This document shows, one piece after another, positions 18,740 to 26,505 of a stretch of 57,335 nucleotides of DNA. The position numbers were made by a program, and so were the translations under genes. Origin of the DNA: Candidatus Aegiribacteria sp. (GTDB taxonomy: Bacteria > Fermentibacterota > Fermentibacteria > Fermentibacterales > JCC-6); NCBI GenBank assembly GCA_030600545.1, contig JAUVLV010000009.1, positions 1 to 57,335 on the forward strand, written 5' to 3'. Each line of letters starts with the position of its first letter. Position 1 is the stretch's first letter. The notes beneath the pieces are model-generated. The model made no database searches. It was not told where the DNA came from and saw only the letters and a list, made by a program, of their open reading frames with translations.

Positions 18740-19474
18740 ATGTCCGGTAAAGATTTTCTGAAAGCCAACTGGAACCTCCTGGAAGACTTCAAAAGCGATC
18801 AGGCAAAGGGAATTGAACATCCCGATCTTCAGAAACCGGTGGATGGCAATACATCTGTCATAAACCTTCCCGAGGCAGAATCAGGAATTTTTCCTGATGC
18901 AACTGTCCGGGAAGTTATCAATTCAAGAAGGAGCGTTAGGAAATTCACCGATGACCCCGTCAGTCTCGAGGAACTCTCATGGCTCCTCTGGTCTACGCAG
19001 GGGGTCCAGAAGGTACTGAAAAACGGGATTGCAACATTGAGAACTGTCCCTTCAGGGGGAGCCCGCCATCCATTCGAGACGTATCTTCTTGTAAACAACG
19101 TTAACGGGCTGGATCCGGGATTGTACAGATACCTTCCTCTTGATCATTCCATTGCCCATCTTGACGAACAGATCCCCCGGGAAAAGGTAATCAGCGGTTG
19201 TCTTGGTCAGAATTTTTGCGGGGAATGTGCTGTCACTTTCGTATGGTCCGTTATCCCTTACAGAACCGAATGGAGATACGGCCCTGTCTCACACAAGATA
19301 ATAGCTATTGACGCCGGTCATCTATGCCAGAACCTGTACCTTGCCTGCACAGCTGCCGGTCTTAGCACTTGCGGCATTGGAGCCTACGATCAGAAAGCAA
19401 TGGATTCCCTGCTTGGATTCGATGGCGATGATGAATTCGTGATATACATCGCTCCTGTAGGACGAAGAAGGTAA
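18740..19474 (+). CDS. SagB/ThcOx-like nitroreductase-family flavoprotein
   Basis: This 244-residue protein has the nitroreductase fold: SRRSVRKFTDDP near residue 55 (FMN phosphate binding), a TVPSGGARHPFETYL patch near 98-112 typical of the SagB-type subgroup, and a GLSTCGIGAYD patch near 215. SagB-type enzymes oxidise azolines in peptide natural products, but many relatives have other unknown redox roles. It has a GAGGAG ribosome site, lies 12 bases after the propeller gene and 7 before the C39-like gene, so it is probably cotranscribed. No azoline-type precursor peptide or YcaO gene is visible in the window. Confidence 0.8.
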   Translation: MSGKDFLKANWNLLEDFKSDQAKGIEHPDLQKPVDGNTSVINLPEAESGIFPDATVREVINSRRSVRKFTDDPVSLEELSWLLWSTQGVQKVLKNGIATLRTVPSGGARHPFETYLLVNNVNGLDPGLYRYLPLDHSIAHLDEQIPREKVISGCLGQNFCGECAVTFVWSVIPYRTEWRYGPVSHKIIAIDAGHLCQNLYLACTAAGLSTCGIGAYDQKAMDSLLGFDGDDEFVIYIAPVGRRR

Positions 19475-19481
19475 AAGCTTC

Positions 19482-21710
19482 ATGAATGCAATCATTTTCG
19501 TTTTTATGCTTGCTGGTTTTCCAGATCCCGCAGCATTCACCATAACTATTGCGGATTCTCCGGAAGGACTGCTTTGCACCGATGGCCGCCATACCGGGCT
19601 TTACCTTGACGGTAACAGAGCAGAAGTTGAAGTACTTTCACTTCAGCCCGGAGCAGGACGCAATGTTGTCATTGCCGGTGAAAGTATTCTTTTCAAGGAA
19701 TGTGCAGCAGGTGAATTCCAGAGAGTCATCAGCATTACCGAAACAGGTGAAAGAACGGTTCTTTTCGAGAGAGATTATTTCAGTGGTCCTTTCGAATACA
19801 CGGACAGCAGATTTCTGATCGCCGAGAGAGGCAGAATCATCGAATACAATTTCAACGGTGAAGAAATGTCCAGCTGGATCATAAACGGTTTCCCTGCATG
19901 GGTAGCCTCCTCTGGAGGAACTCTGTTCTATACAGGAGAATCGGGCGGTCTTGAAATGGTCGATATCCTGTCCGGAGAACTTTCGGAAATGTCAAACTAC
20001 GGAGAGACAACTTTTTCAAGTATTACAACCGGGTCCGGTGGCATGCTTCTGGCTGAAAAATCGCCCTGTGGTTTCACAGTTCTTGATCCTTCAGGTTATG
20101 TAATCCTTGAAAACCGGGAAGGTTACTTCCCTTCATGGACCGATGAGGGTAACATTCTGTGTTCGTACCTTGAATTCGAGGGAATGGAACCCGTAGCAGG
20201 AAAGATCTGCAGCATTAATCCCCATAACGGGTCAGAACGATTCCTTGCCGATGAAGGTATCCCCCTGTATCCTCTTGAGCTTGCGGATGGAGAAATTTTC
20301 TGGACCGATGCCGATGAGGGCTCTATTCACGGAATTGATACATCACGTTTTCCAGTTATCGAAACAGATTCCGGTACGGATGATCCCGATGCTCATTTCG
20401 ATGTTTCCTACATGCACCAGAGATGGGATACGCCCGATTGGTTCAACGGAAGCTGGTCGTGCGGCCCCACTTCATGCATGATGACAGTTCAGTACTACAT
20501 GATGCTCACCCCGGATTCCATATGGGCTTCGTATCCCTCCCCAGGTCACTGGAGCATGTGGGGCAACTATATTCCCGTAGAGTACACTTTCCTTGGTTAT
20601 ACCTACGATGAATTTGGTGACTGTCCCGGAGATTCGGTTCCCGGCGCCCACGGGTTCATATGCCCTGATGGCGGAGCCTGGTGGAACAACATGGTTGATT
20701 TTCTCAACCGGCATGAGGTTAGCTCTTCATGGGCGGGTACTTCATGGTCTACCCTCACAGGTCAGATAGACAGTGATTACCCGGTGGTCTGTTCGAGCAA
20801 TGTTCTGGGCCATGGCCATATAATTCTCCTGAACGGTTACTACTCCAACCATACAATTGTGGTAAATGACCCCTACGGAGACGCAAATGAAAGCGGCTGG
20901 GGTAATTACTACAACGGCAAGGACGTTCTGTACGACTGGCCGGGCTACAATAACGGCCACGTAGAAATAGGAGTAAGCCAGCTCTTCTACGCCCAGGCAC
21001 AGATACCTTCCGAACCGGACACTCTGGTGGACGACTGCAGCAGGGGCTTTTACAAGTACGCCAACTGCCGCTACTGGCACCTGACGGGAAGCGGCTACAA
21101 CGGTAACGCATGGTGGACATATTCAACCGGGGCACTACCTGACACCTGCATCGCCGAATGGCATCCGGTACTGCCTTTCGAAGGAGATTACGATGTATCC
21201 GTTTATATCCCTCCTGCCTATGCCTCGGCAACGGGGAAATACAAGCTGCAGACATCAACAGGCATTATAGAAATCAGCCTTAACCAGGGATTGTACAGTG
21301 GAGAATGGGTTACCCTGGGCACTTTTAATCTCGATAATGGTTCTTACCTCAGGCTTGGTGATTACACCGGAACCGGGGGTCAGTACATATCCTTCGACGC
21401 TGCCCTTTTCAGCCCATCGGGAACTGAAATCAACGGGGATGGATCAGCTGTCCGGCCTCAGGAAATACACTTATGGCCGAATCCCTGCGGAGAGCTTGTC
21501 TCTATATGCCCCTCATCCATAAATGAAGGGGTATCGATAGAAATATACGATACTTCGGGAAGACTTGTTTCAAATATCTCGTTCACCGGGTTCACTGATA
21601 TCATGCAGCTGGACGTGTCATCCTTTTCTGCAGGGCTTTACTTGCTTCGGATCAACGTGATCGGAACAGGCGATTCAACATTTTCCAGGTTCCTTACAGT
21701 CTGCAGATAA
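19482..21710 (+). CDS. Secreted propeller/C39-like peptidase/golvesin/sorting-domain protein
   Basis: This 742-residue protein has a short signal peptide and four regions. Residues 20-300 look like a beta-propeller. Residues about 305-510 are a C39-like papain-fold peptidase: Cys near 327 in GSWSCGPTSCM, His near 444-446 in GHGHIILLNG, and Asp near 463 in VVNDPYGD. Residues about 515-650 resemble the golvesin C-terminal-like domain. The last 80 residues (LWPNPCGEL start) form a T9SS type A-like sorting domain. Standard C39 peptidases cut double-Gly leaders inside ABC exporters; this one is instead predicted to be exported and surface-bound. Substrate unknown. Confidence 0.82.
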   Translation: MNAIIFVFMLAGFPDPAAFTITIADSPEGLLCTDGRHTGLYLDGNRAEVEVLSLQPGAGRNVVIAGESILFKECAAGEFQRVISITETGERTVLFERDYFSGPFEYTDSRFLIAERGRIIEYNFNGEEMSSWIINGFPAWVASSGGTLFYTGESGGLEMVDILSGELSEMSNYGETTFSSITTGSGGMLLAEKSPCGFTVLDPSGYVILENREGYFPSWTDEGNILCSYLEFEGMEPVAGKICSINPHNGSERFLADEGIPLYPLELADGEIFWTDADEGSIHGIDTSRFPVIETDSGTDDPDAHFDVSYMHQRWDTPDWFNGSWSCGPTSCMMTVQYYMMLTPDSIWASYPSPGHWSMWGNYIPVEYTFLGYTYDEFGDCPGDSVPGAHGFICPDGGAWWNNMVDFLNRHEVSSSWAGTSWSTLTGQIDSDYPVVCSSNVLGHGHIILLNGYYSNHTIVVNDPYGDANESGWGNYYNGKDVLYDWPGYNNGHVEIGVSQLFYAQAQIPSEPDTLVDDCSRGFYKYANCRYWHLTGSGYNGNAWWTYSTGALPDTCIAEWHPVLPFEGDYDVSVYIPPAYASATGKYKLQTSTGIIEISLNQGLYSGEWVTLGTFNLDNGSYLRLGDYTGTGGQYISFDAALFSPSGTEINGDGSAVRPQEIHLWPNPCGELVSICPSSINEGVSIEIYDTSGRLVSNISFTGFTDIMQLDVSSFSAGLYLLRINVIGTGDSTFSRFLTVCR

Positions 21711-21800
21711 TCCGGATGGTTTAAACTGCTCTATCTATCACTGGCGGTAGTCTGCAGCACTTCAATTGCCCTGATATTCAAAGTAAGTGAAACCCGGGAC

Positions 21801-22649
21801 ATGAACCGTTACACCGTCACAACTTTCAATTACCTGATCGCATCTCTGGTATCTTTCTTCTTCGTTCTGATGGAGGGTTCCCCTCAGGCATACTTTACCG
21901 AAGCCCTTTCCAGTTTTTCGACAGAGTTCTCATCTGTAATCGGAGGAGGAACATTCAGCCCCGCGGGAAGCGCAGGCTGGGCACTGGTCACCGGTCTTCC
22001 TTCGGGTGTTCTCTATTTCCTGGGTTTCATCTACCTTCAGAAAGCCATAAGAGAAAGCGGAGTAAGCCTTGCCGGAAGTTTTTCAAAAATTGGAGTTCTG
22101 GTTCCTATGGTTCTTGCAATTTTCCTGTGGAATGAACTGCCAACGGAAATACAATGGATTGGTATTTTTCTGGCATTGGTTTCCATTCTGCTCGCAAACA
22201 TAGACACTTCAAATCCTGGCGGGATAATGGCAGGTTTTCAACCCGTGTTGCTGATACTGTTTCTTATTATCGGATTGTCGGAATTCAGCAATAAAGTCTA
22301 TCAGAGATATGGTGTTCTGGAAATGAAGAGTTTCTTCCTGTTCTTCGTTTTCACTACCGCATTGCTAATTAGCGGCTTGAAAACATTCAAACAGAGGAAG
22401 AAGATTCATGTCTCTCATTTTCTCACCGGCATCGCGGTGGGCATACCCAATTACTTCGCTTCTTTCTTTCTTATTCTATCTCTCTCCAGGCTGAAAACTG
22501 CGGTTGTGTTCCCCGTTTACAGCGCTGCTACTATTGTATTGATAAGTCTTGCCGGCTGGCTGTTTTTTAAAGAAAAACTGAAAAAAAGGGAAAGGATTGC
22601 AGTGGGTCTTACTGTGACAGCTCTGGTGCTGGTGAATATTCAGCAGTGA
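21801..22649 (+). CDS. EamA/DMT-family transporter
   Basis: The protein has 282 residues from the first ATG and shows about nine hydrophobic helices in two EamA-like halves, as expected for drug/metabolite transporters. A further helix is readable in frame upstream (21714-21800: KLLYLSLAVVCSTS and on), which would complete the usual ten. No ATG, GTG or TTG lies in frame between the previous stop (21708-21710) and 21801; only CTG codons do. An ATG at 21716 is out of frame by one base. Either a CTG start is used, there is a one-base error, or the protein is short. It overlaps the next gene by GTGA. Confidence 0.75.
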   Translation: MNRYTVTTFNYLIASLVSFFFVLMEGSPQAYFTEALSSFSTEFSSVIGGGTFSPAGSAGWALVTGLPSGVLYFLGFIYLQKAIRESGVSLAGSFSKIGVLVPMVLAIFLWNELPTEIQWIGIFLALVSILLANIDTSNPGGIMAGFQPVLLILFLIIGLSEFSNKVYQRYGVLEMKSFFLFFVFTTALLISGLKTFKQRKKIHVSHFLTGIAVGIPNYFASFFLILSLSRLKTAVVFPVYSAATIVLISLAGWLFFKEKLKKRERIAVGLTVTALVLVNIQQ

Positions 22650-24025
22650 AACGGAAAGAACTTTCTGCAGCGGAGCGAACCGGTCTTATGGGAACCCAGC
22701 CCATAGGCAGGCTTCTGATAAGGCTTTCGGGTCCCGCAATAACCGGGATGCTGGTCCAGTCAATGTACAACCTCGTGGATACCATCTTTGTAGGCAAGGG
22801 AGTAGGAACCCTGGCGCTTGCAGCCCTTGCTGTATGCTTCCCTGTCCAAATTTTTCTGCTTGCGGTGAGCAAGATGGTAGGTATAGGAGCAGCATCAATA
22901 ATATCAAGGATGCTTGGGGCCGGCAGGGAAAAAGAAGCCGGAAGAATTGCAGGCGGCTCATTCGTTCTGGTAGCTTTTCTCGGGTTCTGCATCTCTCTCT
23001 TGGGTCTGGTATTTCTTGATCCTGTACTTGAATTGTTCGGTGCCAGCAGCAGGATTATGCCATACGCCAGGGATTACCTCTCCATAATATTTCTCGGTGG
23101 CACTTTCTTTTCTGTAACCGTCTGCTCCAACAATATCGCAAGGTCAGAGGGCAACGCCAGGGTAGCTATGATAAGCATGTTCATTGGAGCGGGAATAAAT
23201 ATCATACTGGATCCCATCTTCATCTTTGCCCTGAACATGGGAATAAGGGGTGCTGCAATTGCCACGGTCACCGGCCAGTTTTTCGCCTTCGCCTGGATTA
23301 CAAGGTATTTCTTTACAGGCAGAAGCCATCTGAAATTCGACTGGAAGCATCTTGTTCCAAGATTCAACCAGTCCCTGAAGGTGCTGCAGATAGGCTCTTC
23401 TTCCTTTGCAAGGATATCAGGAGGAAGTCTGATGGCTATTGTAGTAAACAATACCATCATGCATTACGGCAATGAAATGCACCTTGCTGTACTCGGGGTG
23501 ACCAACAGGATGCTGATCTTCGCCCTCATGCCTCTTTTCGGCCTGGTCCAGGGACTTCAGCCTGTTATAGGATACAATTATGGCGCAGGATCCTTCGAAC
23601 GGGTCAAGAAAGCCCTGAAATACTCAATTATTTCCGCAACTGCTCTTTCCGGAGCTTACTGGCTTCTCTTTCAACTGGCCCCCTGTTTCATACTGAGCCT
23701 TTTCAGCAACGATGAGAATCTTATTTCCTCCGGCGCGGGAATACTGAGAATACTTGTTCTCATGATGCCTGTTGTGGGTTTTCAAGTTATTGCAGCGGGA
23801 ACCTTTCAGTCTCTCGGGAAAGCCGGAATAGCTTTTGTTCTTTCCATCTCACGACAGATCCTATTCCTCATTCCTCTGGCGTTTCTTCTGCCTCGTGTAA
23901 TATCGCCGCCCCTTACAGGTGTCTGGACAGCATTTCCGTTAGCGGATTTTCTGGCAGTCTGCGTGACAGCCGTTTTCTTCATCCGTGAAATGCAAAAAAT
24001 AGGAGCATCTGCTTCAGTTACATAG
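22646..24025 (+). CDS. MATE-family efflux transporter
   Basis: This 459-residue membrane protein has about 12 hydrophobic helices in two halves. Family features include the N-terminal PIGRLLIRLSGPAITGMLVQ segment and the matching second-half segment. MATE proteins export drugs or metabolites in exchange for Na+ or H+. The GTG start overlaps the EamA stop (GTGA), so the two transporters are coupled. They end the five-gene run that begins at 17549, and a new promoter follows. Confidence 0.9.
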   Translation: MKRKELSAAERTGLMGTQPIGRLLIRLSGPAITGMLVQSMYNLVDTIFVGKGVGTLALAALAVCFPVQIFLLAVSKMVGIGAASIISRMLGAGREKEAGRIAGGSFVLVAFLGFCISLLGLVFLDPVLELFGASSRIMPYARDYLSIIFLGGTFFSVTVCSNNIARSEGNARVAMISMFIGAGINIILDPIFIFALNMGIRGAAIATVTGQFFAFAWITRYFFTGRSHLKFDWKHLVPRFNQSLKVLQIGSSSFARISGGSLMAIVVNNTIMHYGNEMHLAVLGVTNRMLIFALMPLFGLVQGLQPVIGYNYGAGSFERVKKALKYSIISATALSGAYWLLFQLAPCFILSLFSNDENLISSGAGILRILVLMMPVVGFQVIAAGTFQSLGKAGIAFVLSISRQILFLIPLAFLLPRVISPPLTGVWTAFPLADFLAVCVTAVFFIREMQKIGASASVT

Positions 24026-24034
24026 TCCACGCTA

Positions 24035-24063
24035 TTGACTGTATCCTCATGTAGCAGTAAAAT
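24035..24063 (+). promoter_or_regulatory. Sigma-70-like promoter
   Basis: TTGACT (24035-24040) and TAAAAT (24058-24063) are 17 bases apart, each five of six to consensus. The caspase-like gene starts 50 bases downstream behind a GGAGG site. Confidence 0.65.
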
Positions 24064-24112
24064 ATTATGGTATAATAATATAAGGCTTTTTCCCATCAAC
24101 TTTGGAGGCATA

Positions 24113-25407
24113 ATGAAGGCAAGTTTTTCTATTCTGATTCTTCTCACGGCTATCGCTGCAGCCACCGGCGCTGTAGATGCCAATTCGGCTGCGAATCTGG
24201 TATACACTGACATTCTAGTCGAGAATATCACCGGCAAATCCATCATGGTGCTTGACAGGGCACTCACCCATGGATCAAAAGTAGAAACCTGGCACGATGA
24301 AGTAACTGTGCCCTTTAATGGCTACCTTGTCCTAATCGATGACATGGCTTACGCTAACTGGGAACATCCCTGCCGATGGGTGTTCGTAAGCACGAATGGT
24401 GAAATGGAAATCATCAGGATGATCATATCATCGTCTGTTTCGCGGACGGGCTCAATCCCGATTCCGACCAGTCGGGCGGGATAAATTCTAATCCCGATTT
24501 TGACGATGACGGCGACAGTGATATTATCTACGACGCCACTTCATCTGGAGTAACCAGCGGATTCAATGACATCAACAACCTGGTGGGTGCCGATGATCAC
24601 CTGTTTATATTCACAACGGATCATGGCGGCTCCGGTATGGGCAGTCTTGACAGCCCTCCCGAAGTCATTCTCAACCTTTGGAACGGTACGCTGGATGACG
24701 ACACATTTATGGGATACATGGATACATTCTCCGGCATATCCATTCATGTGGTAATGGAACAGTGCTACTCTGGCGGATTCCTTGAAGAGGTTATCAACAC
24801 CGGAGCAACCCAGCCCAGAACATTTGCAAGCGCTGCGAATGCCACTGAATCAAGCTGGTCGGGAGCAACTTATCCGGAATACGATGAGTATGTATACTAC
24901 TGGACAGGCTCCATGCACGGTTCGATCCCACCGAGCAGCGGCCCTGGACCCGGAGCGCTTCCTGGAAACCCTGACATGAACGGTGACGGTCATATTTCCA
25001 TGTACGAAGCAGCCACAAAATCCAGGGAATGGGACACTGCCGGAGAGCATCCTCTGTGGGACGATACCCCGGACAGCTGTGGCGACACGTATTACCTTGG
25101 TGGACTGATTGAAACCGGCATAGGTGACTCCGAATACTCCTTTATTCCATCAACAGTCGATCTCACAATTACGGCTAATCCGGTATTATCCTTATCAAGC
25201 GTTGTCTTCAACCTCGGCAGCCCGGGCGAAGTGAATATCACTGTTTACGACATGAGCGGCCATGCAGTTGACAATCTGCTCAGTAATGAACTCGCAGCGG
25301 GTCAGCATACAGTCAACTGGAGTACAGACGGGCTTGCGGCCGGAGTATACATCGTAAAGTTCACAACAGGGAATTATATGGAAAGTGTTAAAGCGGTTAA
25401 GTTCTGA
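24113..25407 (+). pseudogene. Frameshifted secreted caspase-like peptidase with sorting domain
   Basis: A GGAGG site and ATG at 24113 open a frame with a signal peptide (MKASFSILIL start) that stops at 24484. From about 24400 the sequence continues as a good protein in the -1 frame to 25407. The second part has a caspase/legumain-like dyad, His at 24622-24624 (TTDHGGSG) and Cys at 24763-24765 (VMEQCYSGGF), and a T9SS type A-like C-terminal domain (ITANPVLS to the end). The frame 1 part opens after a TGA near 24399, so the shift lies close to 24400-24412, before QDDHIIVCF. A short stretch expected between the halves also seems missing. It is either a disrupted gene or a sequence error. Confidence 0.75.
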
Positions 25408-25431
25408 CCTTATCCTGCCTTACAAATGAAG

Positions 25432-25455
25432 CGGGGGGAAATCCCCCCGTTTTTT
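25432..25455 (+). terminator. Rho-independent terminator
   Basis: Stem CGGGGGG (25432-25438) and CCCCCCG (25443-25449), loop AAAT, followed by six T. It is an ideal intrinsic terminator for the caspase-like gene. Confidence 0.92.
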
Positions 25456-25471
25456 CAATTAACGGTTTTTC

Positions 25472-25936
25472 CTAAATCTGTTGGTAAACACCTTCCAAGG
25501 CACGCACATATTCGCCTACCGTGCGAGTGGTTCCTACTATCCTGTTTATTTCCGATCCATCTGCTTCAGCGATTACAACACACGGTATTGCTGAAACGTT
25601 GTACCGCTGGGCATAAGGAGCTACTTCCGGATTATCAACATCAAGCCTGAGAAGCACGAAATTGGAGAGGATCGGATACATTTCATCGCTGGTAAAATAC
25701 TGCTCCCCCAGGGTTACACAGGGCCCGCACCAGTCGGCGTACATGTCGATAAGGAGAGGTTTACCTGATGCTGCCGCCTCGGCACTTGCTGCATCGAAAT
25801 CGTCAATAAACCATGTGAGTTCTCCTGCTGCATCCTGTTGCAGGCCGTTATCCGGCTGTTCCGATGCGCTTTCGGAATTCCCGCATGCCCCGGTCATCAA
25901 TCCTGCAATTATCATTATTATCATGTACTTAGTCAT
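25472..25936 (-). CDS. Thioredoxin-fold lipoprotein
   Basis: This protein of about 154 residues has a lipoprotein signal with Cys near residue 18 (LMTGACGNS), then a thioredoxin fold with the active site YADWCGPC near 66-73 and the cis-Pro patch SAIPCVV near 118-124. WCGPC and the following layout resemble the C-terminal domain of DsbD or envelope thioredoxins, so it probably reduces or exchanges disulfides in the periplasm. The Met at 25936 was chosen because it begins the signal peptide. It converges on the terminator of the caspase-like gene. Confidence 0.85.
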   Translation of the reverse strand: MTKYMIIMIIAGLMTGACGNSESASEQPDNGLQQDAAGELTWFIDDFDAASAEAAASGKPLLIDMYADWCGPCVTLGEQYFTSDEMYPILSNFVLLRLDVDNPEVAPYAQRYNVSAIPCVVIAEADGSEINRIVGTTRTVGEYVRALEGVYQQI

Positions 25937-26029
25937 TTTTACCCTTTCATAAGGTGTTCTCATTCGATCTTGTTCGTATATATACTGTAATATAAGCTAT
26001 TTGTTCCAAACGTAACAAACGGAGGATTT

Positions 26030-26455
26030 ATGAGACCTGTAACCCCGCTTCTTACCGTTGACGCGATAATAGAACTTCCAGACGGAAATATAGTCCTTGT
26101 TGAAAGAAAGTACCCTCCTATGGGATGGGCAATCCCCGGAGGTTTTGTGGATCCGGGGGAAAGCCTGGCGGATGCGGTCCGGAGAGAGGCTCTGGAAGAA
26201 ACCTCACTGAATACAGAAGTCATCAGTATCTTCCATGTCTATTCAAAACCCTGGCGGGACCCCAGGGGAGATACTGTTAGTGTGGTTTATTACTGCAGAG
26301 CGGATGGAGAACCAGTCGGCGGGGACGATGCCGCAAAGGCAGTAGCATTTTCCCCCGACAGACTTCCGGATAAGATGGCATTCGATCACAGAATGATACT
26401 GCATCAGTTTTTTGAATGGAAAAGAACCGGCATCAAGCCATCCGTGGAGGAGTAG
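26030..26455 (+). CDS. Nudix hydrolase
   Basis: This 141-residue protein carries the full Nudix box GX5EX7REUXEE, seen as GFVDPGES then VRREALEET near residues 45-65. The family hydrolyses nucleoside diphosphates linked to another group; the start TPLLTVDAIIEL and the short length resemble ADP-ribose or 8-oxo-dGTP type enzymes. It has a GGAGG ribosome site and stands alone, ending at a GC-rich hairpin shared with the convergent OmpA gene. Confidence 0.9.
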   Translation: MRPVTPLLTVDAIIELPDGNIVLVERKYPPMGWAIPGGFVDPGESLADAVRREALEETSLNTEVISIFHVYSKPWRDPRGDTVSVVYYCRADGEPVGGDDAAKAVAFSPDRLPDKMAFDHRMILHQFFEWKRTGIKPSVEE

Positions 26456-26470
26456 CCTGATAAAGGAAGG

Positions 26471-26493
26471 AGGGGGCGGATTAACCGCCCCCT
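26471..26493. terminator. GC-rich hairpin between convergent genes
   Basis: AGGGGGCGG pairs with CCGCCCCCT across a five-base loop, between the Nudix stop and the OmpA-family stop. The plus side is followed by TTTC and the minus side by a pyrimidine-rich run, so it could serve both genes. Confidence 0.75.
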
Positions 26494-26505
26494 TTCATAA
26501 TGATG

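Noticed and set aside
17549-24025. Azoline peptide (TOMM) biosynthesis cluster
   Set aside because: Only a SagB-like flavoprotein is present; no YcaO cyclodehydratase or precursor peptide could be found.
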